A stretch of 64,000 bases of DNA from Temperatibacter sp965603205. GTDB taxonomy: Bacteria; Pseudomonadota; Alphaproteobacteria; Sphingomonadales; Kordiimonadaceae. Position 1 is the first letter of the stretch; every line of letters starts with the position of its first letter. Below the pieces are notes generated by a model, which was not told the origin of the DNA, made no database searches, and was given only the letters and a program-made list of their open reading frames with translations. The translations under genes were made by a program, and so were the position numbers. Below, one piece after another: positions 35,072 through 43,182 of this stretch. The stretch spans positions 62,001-126,000 of the forward strand of contig CBFDCC010000001.1 of the NCBI GenBank assembly GCA_965603205.1, in the 5' to 3' direction.

Positions 35072-36049
35072 ATGCCAAAGATTATTCAAAGACTGATCAC
35101 CATCACATTCTTCATTTGTTTCAGCGCAAGTATAGCTGGCGCACAAGCAAAAGAGTCAACTGAGCCTCTTGGCGCGATAAAAACTATGTTAGCCAAGGCC
35201 AAAGAAGCAGGCACCAAAGAACAGTTTATATCTGTGTTTGATATGGCTGTTATTAGTTTTCCTGACGATGCGGGCGCTATTAAGGTTGCAGCGAACGGCA
35301 TTGCCCCCGATTGGATAAAAGCCCCTGTTGAGGTGGTGATGGCCCAAGAGGGTGGGTTTATGCAATTACTAAGTCCTGCGCTGTGGAACGCTGAGGCTGA
35401 GGTGGGTGCTGGTAATACAACAGGCAATACGTCAGAGCGCTCCTTCACAGGCGGCCTGAAATTAAAGCGCAGTTTTGGAGATTGGGAACATTCTACAGGT
35501 CTCGTAATTGATTACGCTAAAAGTAAGGTTGGCGGTGATAGCCGCACCAGCAAAGACAGGATTTACGGCCAATATGAAATTTTCTGGAAGGGTTTGGGCG
35601 AGAAAACATTCTTACTTAATCACCTTGAAGTCGAGCGCGATAAATTTTCTGGTTATGATTACCGTCTGCTAGAGACCGTTGGTCTAGGCTATCAATTGTT
35701 TGATAGTGCGACATTTAAATTGCGCGTTGAAGGCGGTCCTGGTTATCGCAGTTCACGGGTCGATACATTGGCATCGGGCACATTTGAAAAATTTGAAAGT
35801 GAACTGCTGTTTCGTGGCGCTGTGATTTATGACTGGCAATTTGCTGAATCCATGAAGTTTAATAATAATTTAGGCATTATCCTCAGTGGTAAATCATCAT
35901 CGATGGAAAATAAAATGGCGCTCACAGCTAAGGTGAATGCAAAGCTAGCGGCCAGACTTGGGATTGATATTAAATATCAAACCAGCCCGCCATTAGGCAC
36001 AAAGAAATTAGATACGATTTCTCGCATTACCCTCGTCTATGATTTTTAG
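35072..36049 (+). CDS. DUF481 outer-membrane beta-barrel protein (YdiY-like)
   Basis: A 325-residue exported protein: signal peptide ~1-26 (ends IAGAQA), a helical linker to ~105, then a DUF481 barrel starting 'WNAEAEVGAGNTTGNTSERSF'. Alternating strands follow ('SFTGGLKLKRSFGDWEHSTG', 'LLNHLEVERDKFSGYDYRLL'), and the chain ends in the aromatic 'LVYDF' used for outer-membrane insertion. Related YdiY proteins are described as salt-induced. AGGA precedes the ATG by six bases. Confidence 0.87.
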   Translation: MPKIIQRLITITFFICFSASIAGAQAKESTEPLGAIKTMLAKAKEAGTKEQFISVFDMAVISFPDDAGAIKVAANGIAPDWIKAPVEVVMAQEGGFMQLLSPALWNAEAEVGAGNTTGNTSERSFTGGLKLKRSFGDWEHSTGLVIDYAKSKVGGDSRTSKDRIYGQYEIFWKGLGEKTFLLNHLEVERDKFSGYDYRLLETVGLGYQLFDSATFKLRVEGGPGYRSSRVDTLASGTFEKFESELLFRGAVIYDWQFAESMKFNNNLGIILSGKSSSMENKMALTAKVNAKLAARLGIDIKYQTSPPLGTKKLDTISRITLVYDF

Positions 36050-36051
36050 AT

Positions 36052-36468
36052 TTATCTGACTTTAATTTCTTTGCGGACACTCTCTGGTGCGGGGCGCGTT
36101 AGGTCGAGATATAATAGACCATGCTCTAAAAAAGCGTCACTCACCACCATACCGTCAGCCAGCAGAAATTTACGCTGAAACTGGCGATTGGCTATGCCTT
36201 TATGTAAATAAGTAGAGGCACCATCATCAGTATCTGAAGCTGTATTTTTGCCGCGAATGATCAGCTGACTACCTTCTGTGTAAACCGTTAAATCGTCTTG
36301 GCTAAAACCTGCGACTGCCAGCGATATGCGAATATCAGCTTCGCCAGTTTGTTCAATATTATAGGGTGGATAGCCATCACCACCCCCTTTGGATATTGTA
36401 TCTAGCAATTGTTCTAATTGATCAAACCCCAGCAGATAGGGGCTATTAAAAGCGGAAAGGCGCGGCAT
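36052..36468 (-). CDS. Small heat shock protein, Hsp20/IbpA family
   Basis: A 138-residue alpha-crystallin-domain chaperone. 'YPPYNIEQTGEADIRISLAV' opens the domain, 'DDLTVYTEGSQLIIRGK' is its middle, and 'FQRKFLLADGMVVSDAFLEHGLLYLDL' (over ~95-121) its end, followed by a short tail without a clear IxI motif. Such proteins hold unfolded proteins in soluble form under heat. AGGAGA lies well placed before the ATG. Convergent with the DUF481 gene; no ROSE-type thermometer can be claimed by eye. Confidence 0.92.
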   Translation of the reverse strand: MPRLSAFNSPYLLGFDQLEQLLDTISKGGGDGYPPYNIEQTGEADIRISLAVAGFSQDDLTVYTEGSQLIIRGKNTASDTDDGASTYLHKGIANRQFQRKFLLADGMVVSDAFLEHGLLYLDLTRPAPESVRKEIKVR

Positions 36469-36571
36469 GAGAATCTCCTATAACTTTCTCGTAGATGAGC
36501 AAAGGTAAAATAGGCCCCGCATATGCAGCAGCCTATTTTTATAGTGTCATGATCTTATCTATAGATAAAGA

Positions 36572-37825
36572 TTATTCTTTACTTGGTAGACGGCCTTCTT
36601 TGACCTCTGGCGGTCTGATCCAACAATCGGTACCGCGCGCCTTTAGTTCGCGGCAAATAACCCGTGCCTCTTGATATGTCTCTAAGGGACCAGCGTTCAG
36701 GCGATAGTAAAACCCTCTAGGGTACGTATCACGTTCGCCAAAATCCTTTTCAGAGCGGCGTGGTTCTACACGGCTTAGGATATCTTCGTTTTTGCTAAAG
36801 AGTATATCCCAGCCACGGATAAGATTTTTAATCGTGCGATAAGCACCCACCTGTACGGCCCAACCTTCAGGGTCAATAAGTGGCGGGATTACAGGCCGTT
36901 TTTTTACGGGTTTGGGCTTAGGTACAATTACAGGTTTTTCTTGCACGGTTAGGCGCATAGCTGCCATTTTGCTGCTATCGCTCTCGCTTAGCGTTAGATT
37001 ACCTGCTTCGCGCTTAGTCCAAGCAGGGTCTACACTGCCTTCGATCATCGCCTGCATGCGGTATTTGGGCTCAAGCCCTTGTAGTTCGCGGTAAAAAGCA
37101 AAAGTCTGCGCTACTGTCTCACCGTCTAGATCAAGCCTTGCCATCGCCTGAGCTTTATCTCTGTTACCATTCATTAAATAGGCAAGTGCTAGATTTTGAC
37201 GGTCGCGCGCCATGGCTTTACCATCTCGTACATAGCCCTCTAACATGGTAACGGCTTGTTTTTCTTTGCCAGAGAGTGCCAGCATGAGTGCGTAATTGGA
37301 CGCTATGTTTGCGTCACCCTCATCCATTCTATGGGCCGCTGATAATACACCTAAAGCTTCGCCGACACGGCCTGTGGCTGCTAGCGCAATACCTAGTGCT
37401 GCACGCGGTTTTGTGTCGCCAATAAGTTTGTTTGACGCGTTTGTAAAGGCGGTTACGGCTTCATCGTAGCGACTAAGCGCGAGCCATGCTTTACCAAGCG
37501 AGTGCCACGCCATACCAGGTGCGTTTTTTGACTTGGTAACTTGGGATAAAATTGTGGCCGCCTCGACATGTTCTCCCATGGCTACGAGACTGGTTCCAAG
37601 GCTTGTTAAGGCCTCTATGGTGCCACGTCTTGCTAGTTGGCGGTATATGGGAAGTGCTGCACTATGTTCACCTTTACTTGCTAGGCGCGCTGCCATCGCG
37701 GCGAGGTCGCTTTGAGATGAAGATGCTACATTGGCGTCATAGGGCGCAGTGAAAGCAGAACAGGCACCCATTAATAGAGCGCTTGATGTTAAAAGTATTT
37801 GGCGCAAGGCCCGCGAGTAGGTCAT
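36572..37825 (-). CDS. TPR lipoprotein with C-terminal SPOR-like domain
   Basis: A 417-residue protein with a lipobox 'LLMGAC' (Cys22), at least four TPR units between ~40 and 230, a proline- and lysine-rich linker 'VIVPKPKPVKKRPVIPPL' (~300-318) and a SPOR-like domain at the end: 'WAVQVGAYRTIKNLIRGWDI' then 'YYRLNAGPLETYQEARVICR'. SPOR domains bind denuded glycan strands of peptidoglycan, often at the septum. It is divergent from a protein of similar design at 38033. Confidence 0.83.
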   Translation of the reverse strand: MTYSRALRQILLTSSALLMGACSAFTAPYDANVASSSQSDLAAMAARLASKGEHSAALPIYRQLARRGTIEALTSLGTSLVAMGEHVEAATILSQVTKSKNAPGMAWHSLGKAWLALSRYDEAVTAFTNASNKLIGDTKPRAALGIALAATGRVGEALGVLSAAHRMDEGDANIASNYALMLALSGKEKQAVTMLEGYVRDGKAMARDRQNLALAYLMNGNRDKAQAMARLDLDGETVAQTFAFYRELQGLEPKYRMQAMIEGSVDPAWTKREAGNLTLSESDSSKMAAMRLTVQEKPVIVPKPKPVKKRPVIPPLIDPEGWAVQVGAYRTIKNLIRGWDILFSKNEDILSRVEPRRSEKDFGERDTYPRGFYYRLNAGPLETYQEARVICRELKARGTDCWIRPPEVKEGRLPSKE

Positions 37826-38032
37826 GGGGGGTGATTCCTAAAAGCATATTATTCTAGTATAATGTTACGATTCTCATATTTTAATTCAGTATGCACATCA
37901 AGCTAACTATTGGAAGCTATAGGCAGTATTTTACAGGTTGTTATATTAAATTTTTATTAAATATAGCATTAATTGTATCTATTTTGTATGATTCTAATAC
38001 TTATTTAGTCAGGCAGAACCAAGGAGGTAAGA
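37826..38032. other. Divergent promoter region between two SPOR-like protein genes
   Basis: 207 very AT-rich bases. No gene. A perfect ribosome-binding site, AAGGAGGT at 38021-38028, serves the rightward gene. No clear operator was found by eye. Confidence 0.5.
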
Positions 38033-39025
38033 TTGAGTTTTAAAATATTTAGAGTCATTTTTTGTTGGCTTAGTTTGTTTTTTACACAATTTAACGTGCC
38101 TTTTATGACGGCGGCAGCACAGGAAGAAATGCGACCTCCTGCAAAAATCACACAGGATGAACGTATCCTTATTGATAATGCCTTGCGTAAATTAAAGGCT
38201 GGAAAAAATGCAGAAGCTATGACTGCATTACGCACACTAGCTGAGGGCGGTATGGGGGAGGCTTTTTTCCAACTCGCTGAGATATACAGGCTTGGGTTAG
38301 ACGGCCCGGCAGAGATTAATTTGGCGATTATGCATTACAGGCTGGCGGCGGCACTTGATCATCAGCGTGCCTCATTGTCGCTTGCTAATATGTTATATTT
38401 TAATGAGGACCGTGATGAGATTGATGTGTTCGCAGCCGTCGGCATATGGCAACAACAAGCGATGCTAGGCAATGTTGAGGCTATGTATGTACTGGGTATG
38501 CTCTATTGGAATGGGGACGCAGGCTTAATGTCAGACCCTATTCGTGGTTACGGCCTTGTGTGGCGCGCGGTGCAAGAAGGGTACGCTGATGCCTTTGATA
38601 GCGAGAATAAGATGTTACCTTTGTTGACATTAGAGGCGCGTCGTGTGGGGCGTGAATATGCAGAAAATGTCGCGGTTAGGGGTTTTCCAGAAGACCCGCT
38701 GGCTATAGATTTGGTGGTTAGTAATATGACACCGGCTGCCCCAGGGCTTATCCTGCGGGACACGCCTGAAAATTGGGATGATGTGTGGTCCCTAGAGGTT
38801 GGTTTTAACATGAAACGGTTAGAGGCAGATACGCTACTAAAAACTATTACGCTGACCGAGAAAGACATCCTAGAAGAGCTGGCTTCAGACGTTATAAGCT
38901 CAAAGACGCGTGAAGGCACATTTAAAGTGGTGTTTGGACCAATGGAGAATATGCAAGAGGCTGTTTCTTTTTGTGTAAAGTTAAAACAAGCTGATTATGA
39001 TTGCTTTGCCAAACCACCAAACTAA
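38033..39025 (+). CDS. Exported Sel1-repeat protein with SPOR-like C-terminus
   Basis: A 330-residue protein with a signal peptide (~1-29, ends MTAAAQ) and Sel1-like repeats at ~55-185 ('ALRTLAEGGMGEAFFQLAEI', 'AMYVLGMLYWNGDAG'). The last ~35 residues 'TFKVVFGPMENMQEAVSFCV' closely resemble the SPOR end of the divergent neighbour. The start is a TTG at 38033: AAGGAGGT five bases upstream decides it. Likely periplasmic and cell-wall-linked; exact role unknown. Confidence 0.8.
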   Translation: MSFKIFRVIFCWLSLFFTQFNVPFMTAAAQEEMRPPAKITQDERILIDNALRKLKAGKNAEAMTALRTLAEGGMGEAFFQLAEIYRLGLDGPAEINLAIMHYRLAAALDHQRASLSLANMLYFNEDRDEIDVFAAVGIWQQQAMLGNVEAMYVLGMLYWNGDAGLMSDPIRGYGLVWRAVQEGYADAFDSENKMLPLLTLEARRVGREYAENVAVRGFPEDPLAIDLVVSNMTPAAPGLILRDTPENWDDVWSLEVGFNMKRLEADTLLKTITLTEKDILEELASDVISSKTREGTFKVVFGPMENMQEAVSFCVKLKQADYDCFAKPPN

Positions 39026-39064
39026 AAGCCCGGCAAATTAGAAGATGGGCATAATAATGATTAG

Positions 39065-39316
39065 CTATAAAGTTTGAGGAGAATTTATTCTTGTTTTCTG
39101 CTTTTGTTTTGTAACAAGATCACTTGCTGTTACATTTAATGCTTCTGCTAGTCGCTGTAAAACCGTGAGCGTTGGATTGCGGTGACCACGTTCAATACCG
39201 CTAATATATGTTCGATGTAGCCCAGAGCGAAAAGCGAGCTCTTCTTGCGACCAGCCATTATTATGCCTGATCGTTGCAACATTTTTACCTACTATAATAC
39301 AAATATCCATAACCAT
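39065..39316 (-). CDS. XRE-family HTH transcription regulator
   Basis: An 83-residue protein made almost wholly of a lambda-repressor-like HTH: 'VATIRHNNGWSQEELAFRSG', 'LHRTYISGIERGHRNPTL' and 'LQRLAEALNVTASDLV'. It is in the class of small SinR/ClgR-like regulators. An inverted repeat TAACAACA/TGTTGTTA lies in its upstream region and may be its own operator. A start two codons later (MDICII) is equally possible. Confidence 0.9.
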   Translation of the reverse strand: MVMDICIIVGKNVATIRHNNGWSQEELAFRSGLHRTYISGIERGHRNPTLTVLQRLAEALNVTASDLVTKQKQKTRINSPQTL

Positions 39317-39746
39317 TACAAAGAATAACCTGCTGTTTTCGTCTACAGCTTATAAGTAACAACAATACTAATAAGTGTTAACATGTTGTTATAATTCATT
39401 TATTTAGTGAATTACAGTGAATAAAAAAGCATATATATGTGATGTTTTTAATCATTCAGCCTTCTTTTAATTTCTAAATTAACGTTTTTGATCCCACTCA
39501 TGTTTCGCACCCTTAATGATTGTTTAAAATATAAACAAAACAATCTCCCGTAATCATTGATATTGTTATCGCCGCAGTTGTGATTATGTTTAGTTTAGTG
39601 ATGTGATTAATAGTTTCTAACATTTAAATGATAATTATCTATTAACAGCGTGTATTGTAAATGACATATCTCAAAAATAAAATTCTTGCCTCATAGCCAG
39701 ATTAAATTAGTGTGATGGCATTGAATTTACACATAAGGGGAAGACC
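39317..39746. other. 430-base AT-rich gap before gamma-glutamyltransferase
   Basis: No gene is seen. Notable points are the 8-base-arm inverted repeat at 39357-39391, and a hairpin-capable pair GATTGTTT (39518-39525) / AAACAATC (39538-39545). The AT content is well above the neighbouring genes. It is long enough for a regulatory leader or small RNA, but I see no promoter-terminator pair that would prove one. Confidence 0.5.
39357..39391. promoter_or_regulatory. Inverted repeat upstream of the XRE regulator (candidate operator)
   Basis: TAACAACA at 39357-39364 and its exact complement TGTTGTTA at 39384-39391, with a 19-base spacer, 41 bases upstream of the XRE start. Inferred autoregulatory site. 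Confidence 0.35.
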
Positions 39747-41573
39747 ATGAAGTTTTGGCATAAATCATTTATCACTGCGATAGCGGCAATGACGCTCGCG
39801 TCCTGTGATAATATTTCTGACGCACCTGATCTCCAAGATTCTCGTATAGTGAATGCTGGCCCAGATGGCACCCCTATTATGATGCGCGAGGATGGTCGTG
39901 GTGACCGTGTTGTCAGCGCCGCTTGGGCAACGCGCAGTGCTGTGCTTGGCACGGGCGGTATGGTGGCGACATCGCATCCACTGGCTAGTCAAATTGCCAT
40001 TGATATTCTTAAAAAGGGCGGTAGTGCAGTTGACGCTGCCATTGCAGCCAATGCTGCTCTTGGATTGATGGAGCCAACAGGCAATGGCATGGGCGGCGAT
40101 TTATTTGCTATTATTTGGGACCCCAAAACCGAAAAATTATACGGCCTAAACGCCTCAGGCAGATCACCGAGCGGTCAAACGCTGGCCGACCTAAAAGAAA
40201 AAATTGGCGCTGTCGCAGAAATCCCCAATTGGGGTACGCCGCCAATTACCGTACCTGGTGCTGTTGATGGTTGGTTTGAAATGCACGGTAAATTTGGCAA
40301 GTTGTCCATGCAGGAGAACTTGGCTCCTGTGATAGAGTATGCGACAAATGGCTTTCCAGTGACGCAGGTGGTGTCATATTATATGCAGGGCTATAAAGAC
40401 CGTTACCACCGCTTATTTGCCGCAGGTGAGATTGAAGAGATTGATAATTATAAGGCCACATATTTAATTGGTGGTGCAGTGCCAAAAGAAGGTGAGATAT
40501 TTAAAAACCCTGATCTGGCAAAAACATTATCTAAGATCGCAGTAGGGGGTAGAGACGCCTTTTATAAGGGCGAGATAGCAGACACAATTGATAGCTATTT
40601 CAAACGTATTGGCGGCCCGCTTCGCAAGGTTGATTTTGAAACGCACACCAGCACATGGATCACGCCCGTTAGCGTGAATTATCGTGGCTATGACGTTTGG
40701 GAATTGCCGCCTAACGGTCAAGGTATCGCAGCATTACAGATGCTCAATATCCTAGAAGGTTACGATCTTAAATCTATGGGTCATAATAGCGCTGATTATC
40801 TGCATGTGATGACAGAGGCGAAGAAATTAGCCTTTGAAGATCGCGCGCGTTTTTACGCTGATCCTGATTATTACGATGTGCCACTGGATAATTTGCTATC
40901 AAAAGAGTATGGCGCTGCGCGTCGAGCCAAGATCGATATGACGAAGGCCGCACTCGCGGTTGATCACGGCGATCCAAAGCTTATAGAAGGCGACACTATT
41001 TATCTGACCGTGGCTGATAGTGATGGTATGATGGTGTCACTCATTCAAAGTAATTACCGTGGTATGGGGTCTGGCCTTGTGGCGGATGGTCTTGGGTTTA
41101 TTTTCCAAAACCGTGGTGCTATGTACGCGCTTAGTGAAGGGCATCCAAATGTCTATGCCCCCAACAAGCGGCCTTTCCATACAATCATTCCTGCCTTTAT
41201 GACCAAAGACGGCAAACCGATCATGAGCTTTGGCCTTATGGGCGGCGCGATGCAGCCACAAGGGCATGTGCAAATGGTCTCGAATATCATTGATTTTGGC
41301 ATGGGGTTGCAACAGTCAGGCGATGCGGCGCGTTATCACCATAAAGGATCAACAGAACCAACATGGATTGGGCGTATGAAAGATGGCGGCACATTGGAAC
41401 TTGAGAGCGGGATGCAGGCTGATGTTGTGCGTGAGTTGCAACGTCGGGGCCATACTGTGCGCATAACCAGCGGTCCTTTTGGCGGCTATCAGGCCATATG
41501 GCGTGACCCTAAAACAGGGGTTTATTTTGGTGCCAGTGAAATGCGTAAAGATGGTATGGCTATCGGCTATTGA
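39747..41573 (+). CDS. ggt: Gamma-glutamyltransferase family, lipoprotein-like
   Basis: A 608-residue Ntn-hydrolase precursor that cleaves itself to hydrolyse or transfer gamma-glutamyl groups (glutathione and conjugates). 'ATSHPLASQIAIDILKKGGS' and 'EPTGNGMGGDLFAI' are family motifs. The nucleophile is Thr417 in 'GDTIYLTVADSDG', followed by 'SNYRGMGSGLV' and 'MGGAMQPQGH', a pattern nearer YwrD-type than E. coli Ggt. The N-terminus has a lipobox-like 'TLASC' (Cys20), so it may be membrane-anchored in the periplasm. AGGGGAAG precedes the ATG. Confidence 0.9.
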   Translation: MKFWHKSFITAIAAMTLASCDNISDAPDLQDSRIVNAGPDGTPIMMREDGRGDRVVSAAWATRSAVLGTGGMVATSHPLASQIAIDILKKGGSAVDAAIAANAALGLMEPTGNGMGGDLFAIIWDPKTEKLYGLNASGRSPSGQTLADLKEKIGAVAEIPNWGTPPITVPGAVDGWFEMHGKFGKLSMQENLAPVIEYATNGFPVTQVVSYYMQGYKDRYHRLFAAGEIEEIDNYKATYLIGGAVPKEGEIFKNPDLAKTLSKIAVGGRDAFYKGEIADTIDSYFKRIGGPLRKVDFETHTSTWITPVSVNYRGYDVWELPPNGQGIAALQMLNILEGYDLKSMGHNSADYLHVMTEAKKLAFEDRARFYADPDYYDVPLDNLLSKEYGAARRAKIDMTKAALAVDHGDPKLIEGDTIYLTVADSDGMMVSLIQSNYRGMGSGLVADGLGFIFQNRGAMYALSEGHPNVYAPNKRPFHTIIPAFMTKDGKPIMSFGLMGGAMQPQGHVQMVSNIIDFGMGLQQSGDAARYHHKGSTEPTWIGRMKDGGTLELESGMQADVVRELQRRGHTVRITSGPFGGYQAIWRDPKTGVYFGASEMRKDGMAIGY

Positions 41574-41604
41574 TGAAATTACCTTTACTATGGTAGATAG
41601 TTAG

Positions 41605-41628
41605 CACTCGAGCCTGAATACTCGAGTG
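41605..41628. other. Perfect 8-bp hairpin after gamma-glutamyltransferase
   Basis: CACTCGAG (41605-41612) and CTCGAGTG (41621-41628) around an 8-base loop. There is no T run on either strand, so it is not a typical intrinsic terminator; it may be an operator for the CoA-transferase operon or a processing hairpin. Confidence 0.4.
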
Positions 41629-41691
41629 GGGGCAGTAGTGCTAGCTATAGCATTTGGGTTAATAACCTAGTGAGTGAATAAGGTATAAAAA

Positions 41692-42396
41692 ATGAATAAG
41701 ATTTATGACAATGCCGCAGCCGCCCTTGACGGTCTGCTATGTAACGGCATGAGCATGATGGCTGGTGGTTTTGGCCTATGTGGTATTCCTGAAAATTTAA
41801 TTGCTGCTGTGCATAAAGCTGGCGTGACCGACATTTCAATTGTCTCTAACAACTGCGGCGTTGATGGTTTTGGCCTTGGTGTATTACTGGACGCACATCA
41901 AATTAAAAAAATGATTTCATCCTATGTGGGCGAAAACAAAGAGTTCGAGCGTCAGTATCTCGAAGGTGAATTAGAGCTAGAATTTAACCCGCAAGGCACA
42001 ATGGCAGAGCGTATCCGTGCTGGCGGCGCTGGCATCCCCGGTTTTTATACAAAAACAGGTGTGGGCACACTGATAGCTGAAGGTAAAGAGCATAAAGATT
42101 TTGATGGCGAAACCTATATTTTGGAAACAGGCTTAACCGCTGATGTATCGCTGGTAAAGGCATGGAAAGCCGATACAGAGGGCAATCTGATCTATAATAA
42201 AACCGCGCGTAATTTTAACCCGATGATGGCGACGGCTGGCAAGATTACCGTTGTTGAGGTTGAAGAGATTGTACCTGCTGGAACGTTTGACCCTGATCAT
42301 ATCCATACGCCAGGTATTTTCGTTCAGCGTATCATTCAGGCTGATTGCGAAAAACGCATAGAGCAACGCACGACCCGCCAAAAGGGAGACAGTTAA
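41692..42396 (+). CDS. scoA: 3-oxoacid CoA-transferase subunit A
   Basis: A 234-residue alpha subunit. 'MMAGGFGLCGIPENLI' is the conserved GGFGxCGIP glycine loop, with 'SNNCGVDGFGLGVLL' and 'PQGTMAERIRAGGAGIPGFYT' after it. With the B subunit it moves CoA from succinyl-CoA to acetoacetate or a related 3-oxoacid. The stop overlaps the B start by one base (TAATG). The symbol follows the succinyl-CoA enzyme; a 3-oxoadipate transferase cannot be fully excluded. Confidence 0.92.
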   Translation: MNKIYDNAAAALDGLLCNGMSMMAGGFGLCGIPENLIAAVHKAGVTDISIVSNNCGVDGFGLGVLLDAHQIKKMISSYVGENKEFERQYLEGELELEFNPQGTMAERIRAGGAGIPGFYTKTGVGTLIAEGKEHKDFDGETYILETGLTADVSLVKAWKADTEGNLIYNKTARNFNPMMATAGKITVVEVEEIVPAGTFDPDHIHTPGIFVQRIIQADCEKRIEQRTTRQKGDS

Positions 42397-43052
42397 TGCC
42401 AAATATTCAAAAAGAGGGTATTAAAGGTTGGACTAGACCCCAAATGGCTGCGCGTGCCGCCCTTGAGCTTAAAGACGGTTTTTACTGTAATTTAGGTATT
42501 GGTATTCCAACGCTTGTTGCTAACTATATCCCAGAAGATGTTCATGTAACGCTGCAAAGTGAAAATGGTATGCTCGGCATGGGGCCTTTCCCCTATGAGG
42601 GCGAAGAAGACGCTGATCTGATTAATGCTGGCAAGCAAACGATCACCGAGCTTGATATGAGTAGTTATTTCTCTAGTGCTGATAGCTTTGGTATGATCCG
42701 TGGGGGTCATATTAACCTCAGCATTCTTGGCGCGATGGAAGTGGCCGAAAACGGTGATATCGCCAATTGGATGATCCCGGGCAAGATGGTCAAGGGTATG
42801 GGCGGCGCTATGGATCTTGTTGCTGGCGTTCAGCGCGTTGTTGTGATCATGGATCACGCCAACAAAAAAGGCGAAAGCAAGCTGCTTAAGTCATGTACGC
42901 TGCCACTGACGGGCAAGGCTTGTGTTGACCGTATTATTACAGGGTTTGGTGTTTTTGATATTGTCAAAGGCGGGGTCAAGGTTGTGGAAATGGCAGACGG
43001 CATCACCATGGATGATATCCGCGCAGTGACAGAGGCGACCATAGTCGAGTAA
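42396..43052 (+). CDS. scoB: 3-oxoacid CoA-transferase subunit B
   Basis: A 218-residue beta subunit with the catalytic glutamate in 'TLQSENGMLGMGPFP' and 'NLGIGIPTLVANYI' near the start. The start at 42396 is fixed by the TAATG overlap with subunit A and a GGGAG site. It is followed by a strong hairpin terminator, so the operon is two genes, separate from kynU. Confidence 0.93.
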   Translation: MPNIQKEGIKGWTRPQMAARAALELKDGFYCNLGIGIPTLVANYIPEDVHVTLQSENGMLGMGPFPYEGEEDADLINAGKQTITELDMSSYFSSADSFGMIRGGHINLSILGAMEVAENGDIANWMIPGKMVKGMGGAMDLVAGVQRVVVIMDHANKKGESKLLKSCTLPLTGKACVDRIITGFGVFDIVKGGVKVVEMADGITMDDIRAVTEATIVE

Positions 43053-43076
43053 GGCATAGCTAAATAGACAGTATAA

Positions 43077-43115
43077 AGCGGCGCCCAGAATAGATATTTT
43101 GGGCGCCGCTATTGT
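43077..43115 (+). terminator. Intrinsic terminator after scoAB
   Basis: AGCGGCGCCCA (43077-43087) pairs with TGGGCGCCGCT (43100-43110), with partial pairing extended into the loop, followed by ATTGTTTT. A short transcript reading through it would enter kynU. Confidence 0.85.
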
Positions 43116-43182
43116 TTTGATGTTGCGAGACTTCGGCTTGGCCGTTACTGTTGCCCGAAAGTTCAGTTTAGGGAATATGTAT

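Noticed and set aside
41605..41628. Intrinsic terminator for ggt
   Set aside because: The hairpin has no T run after it on either strand, so it is listed only as a hairpin.
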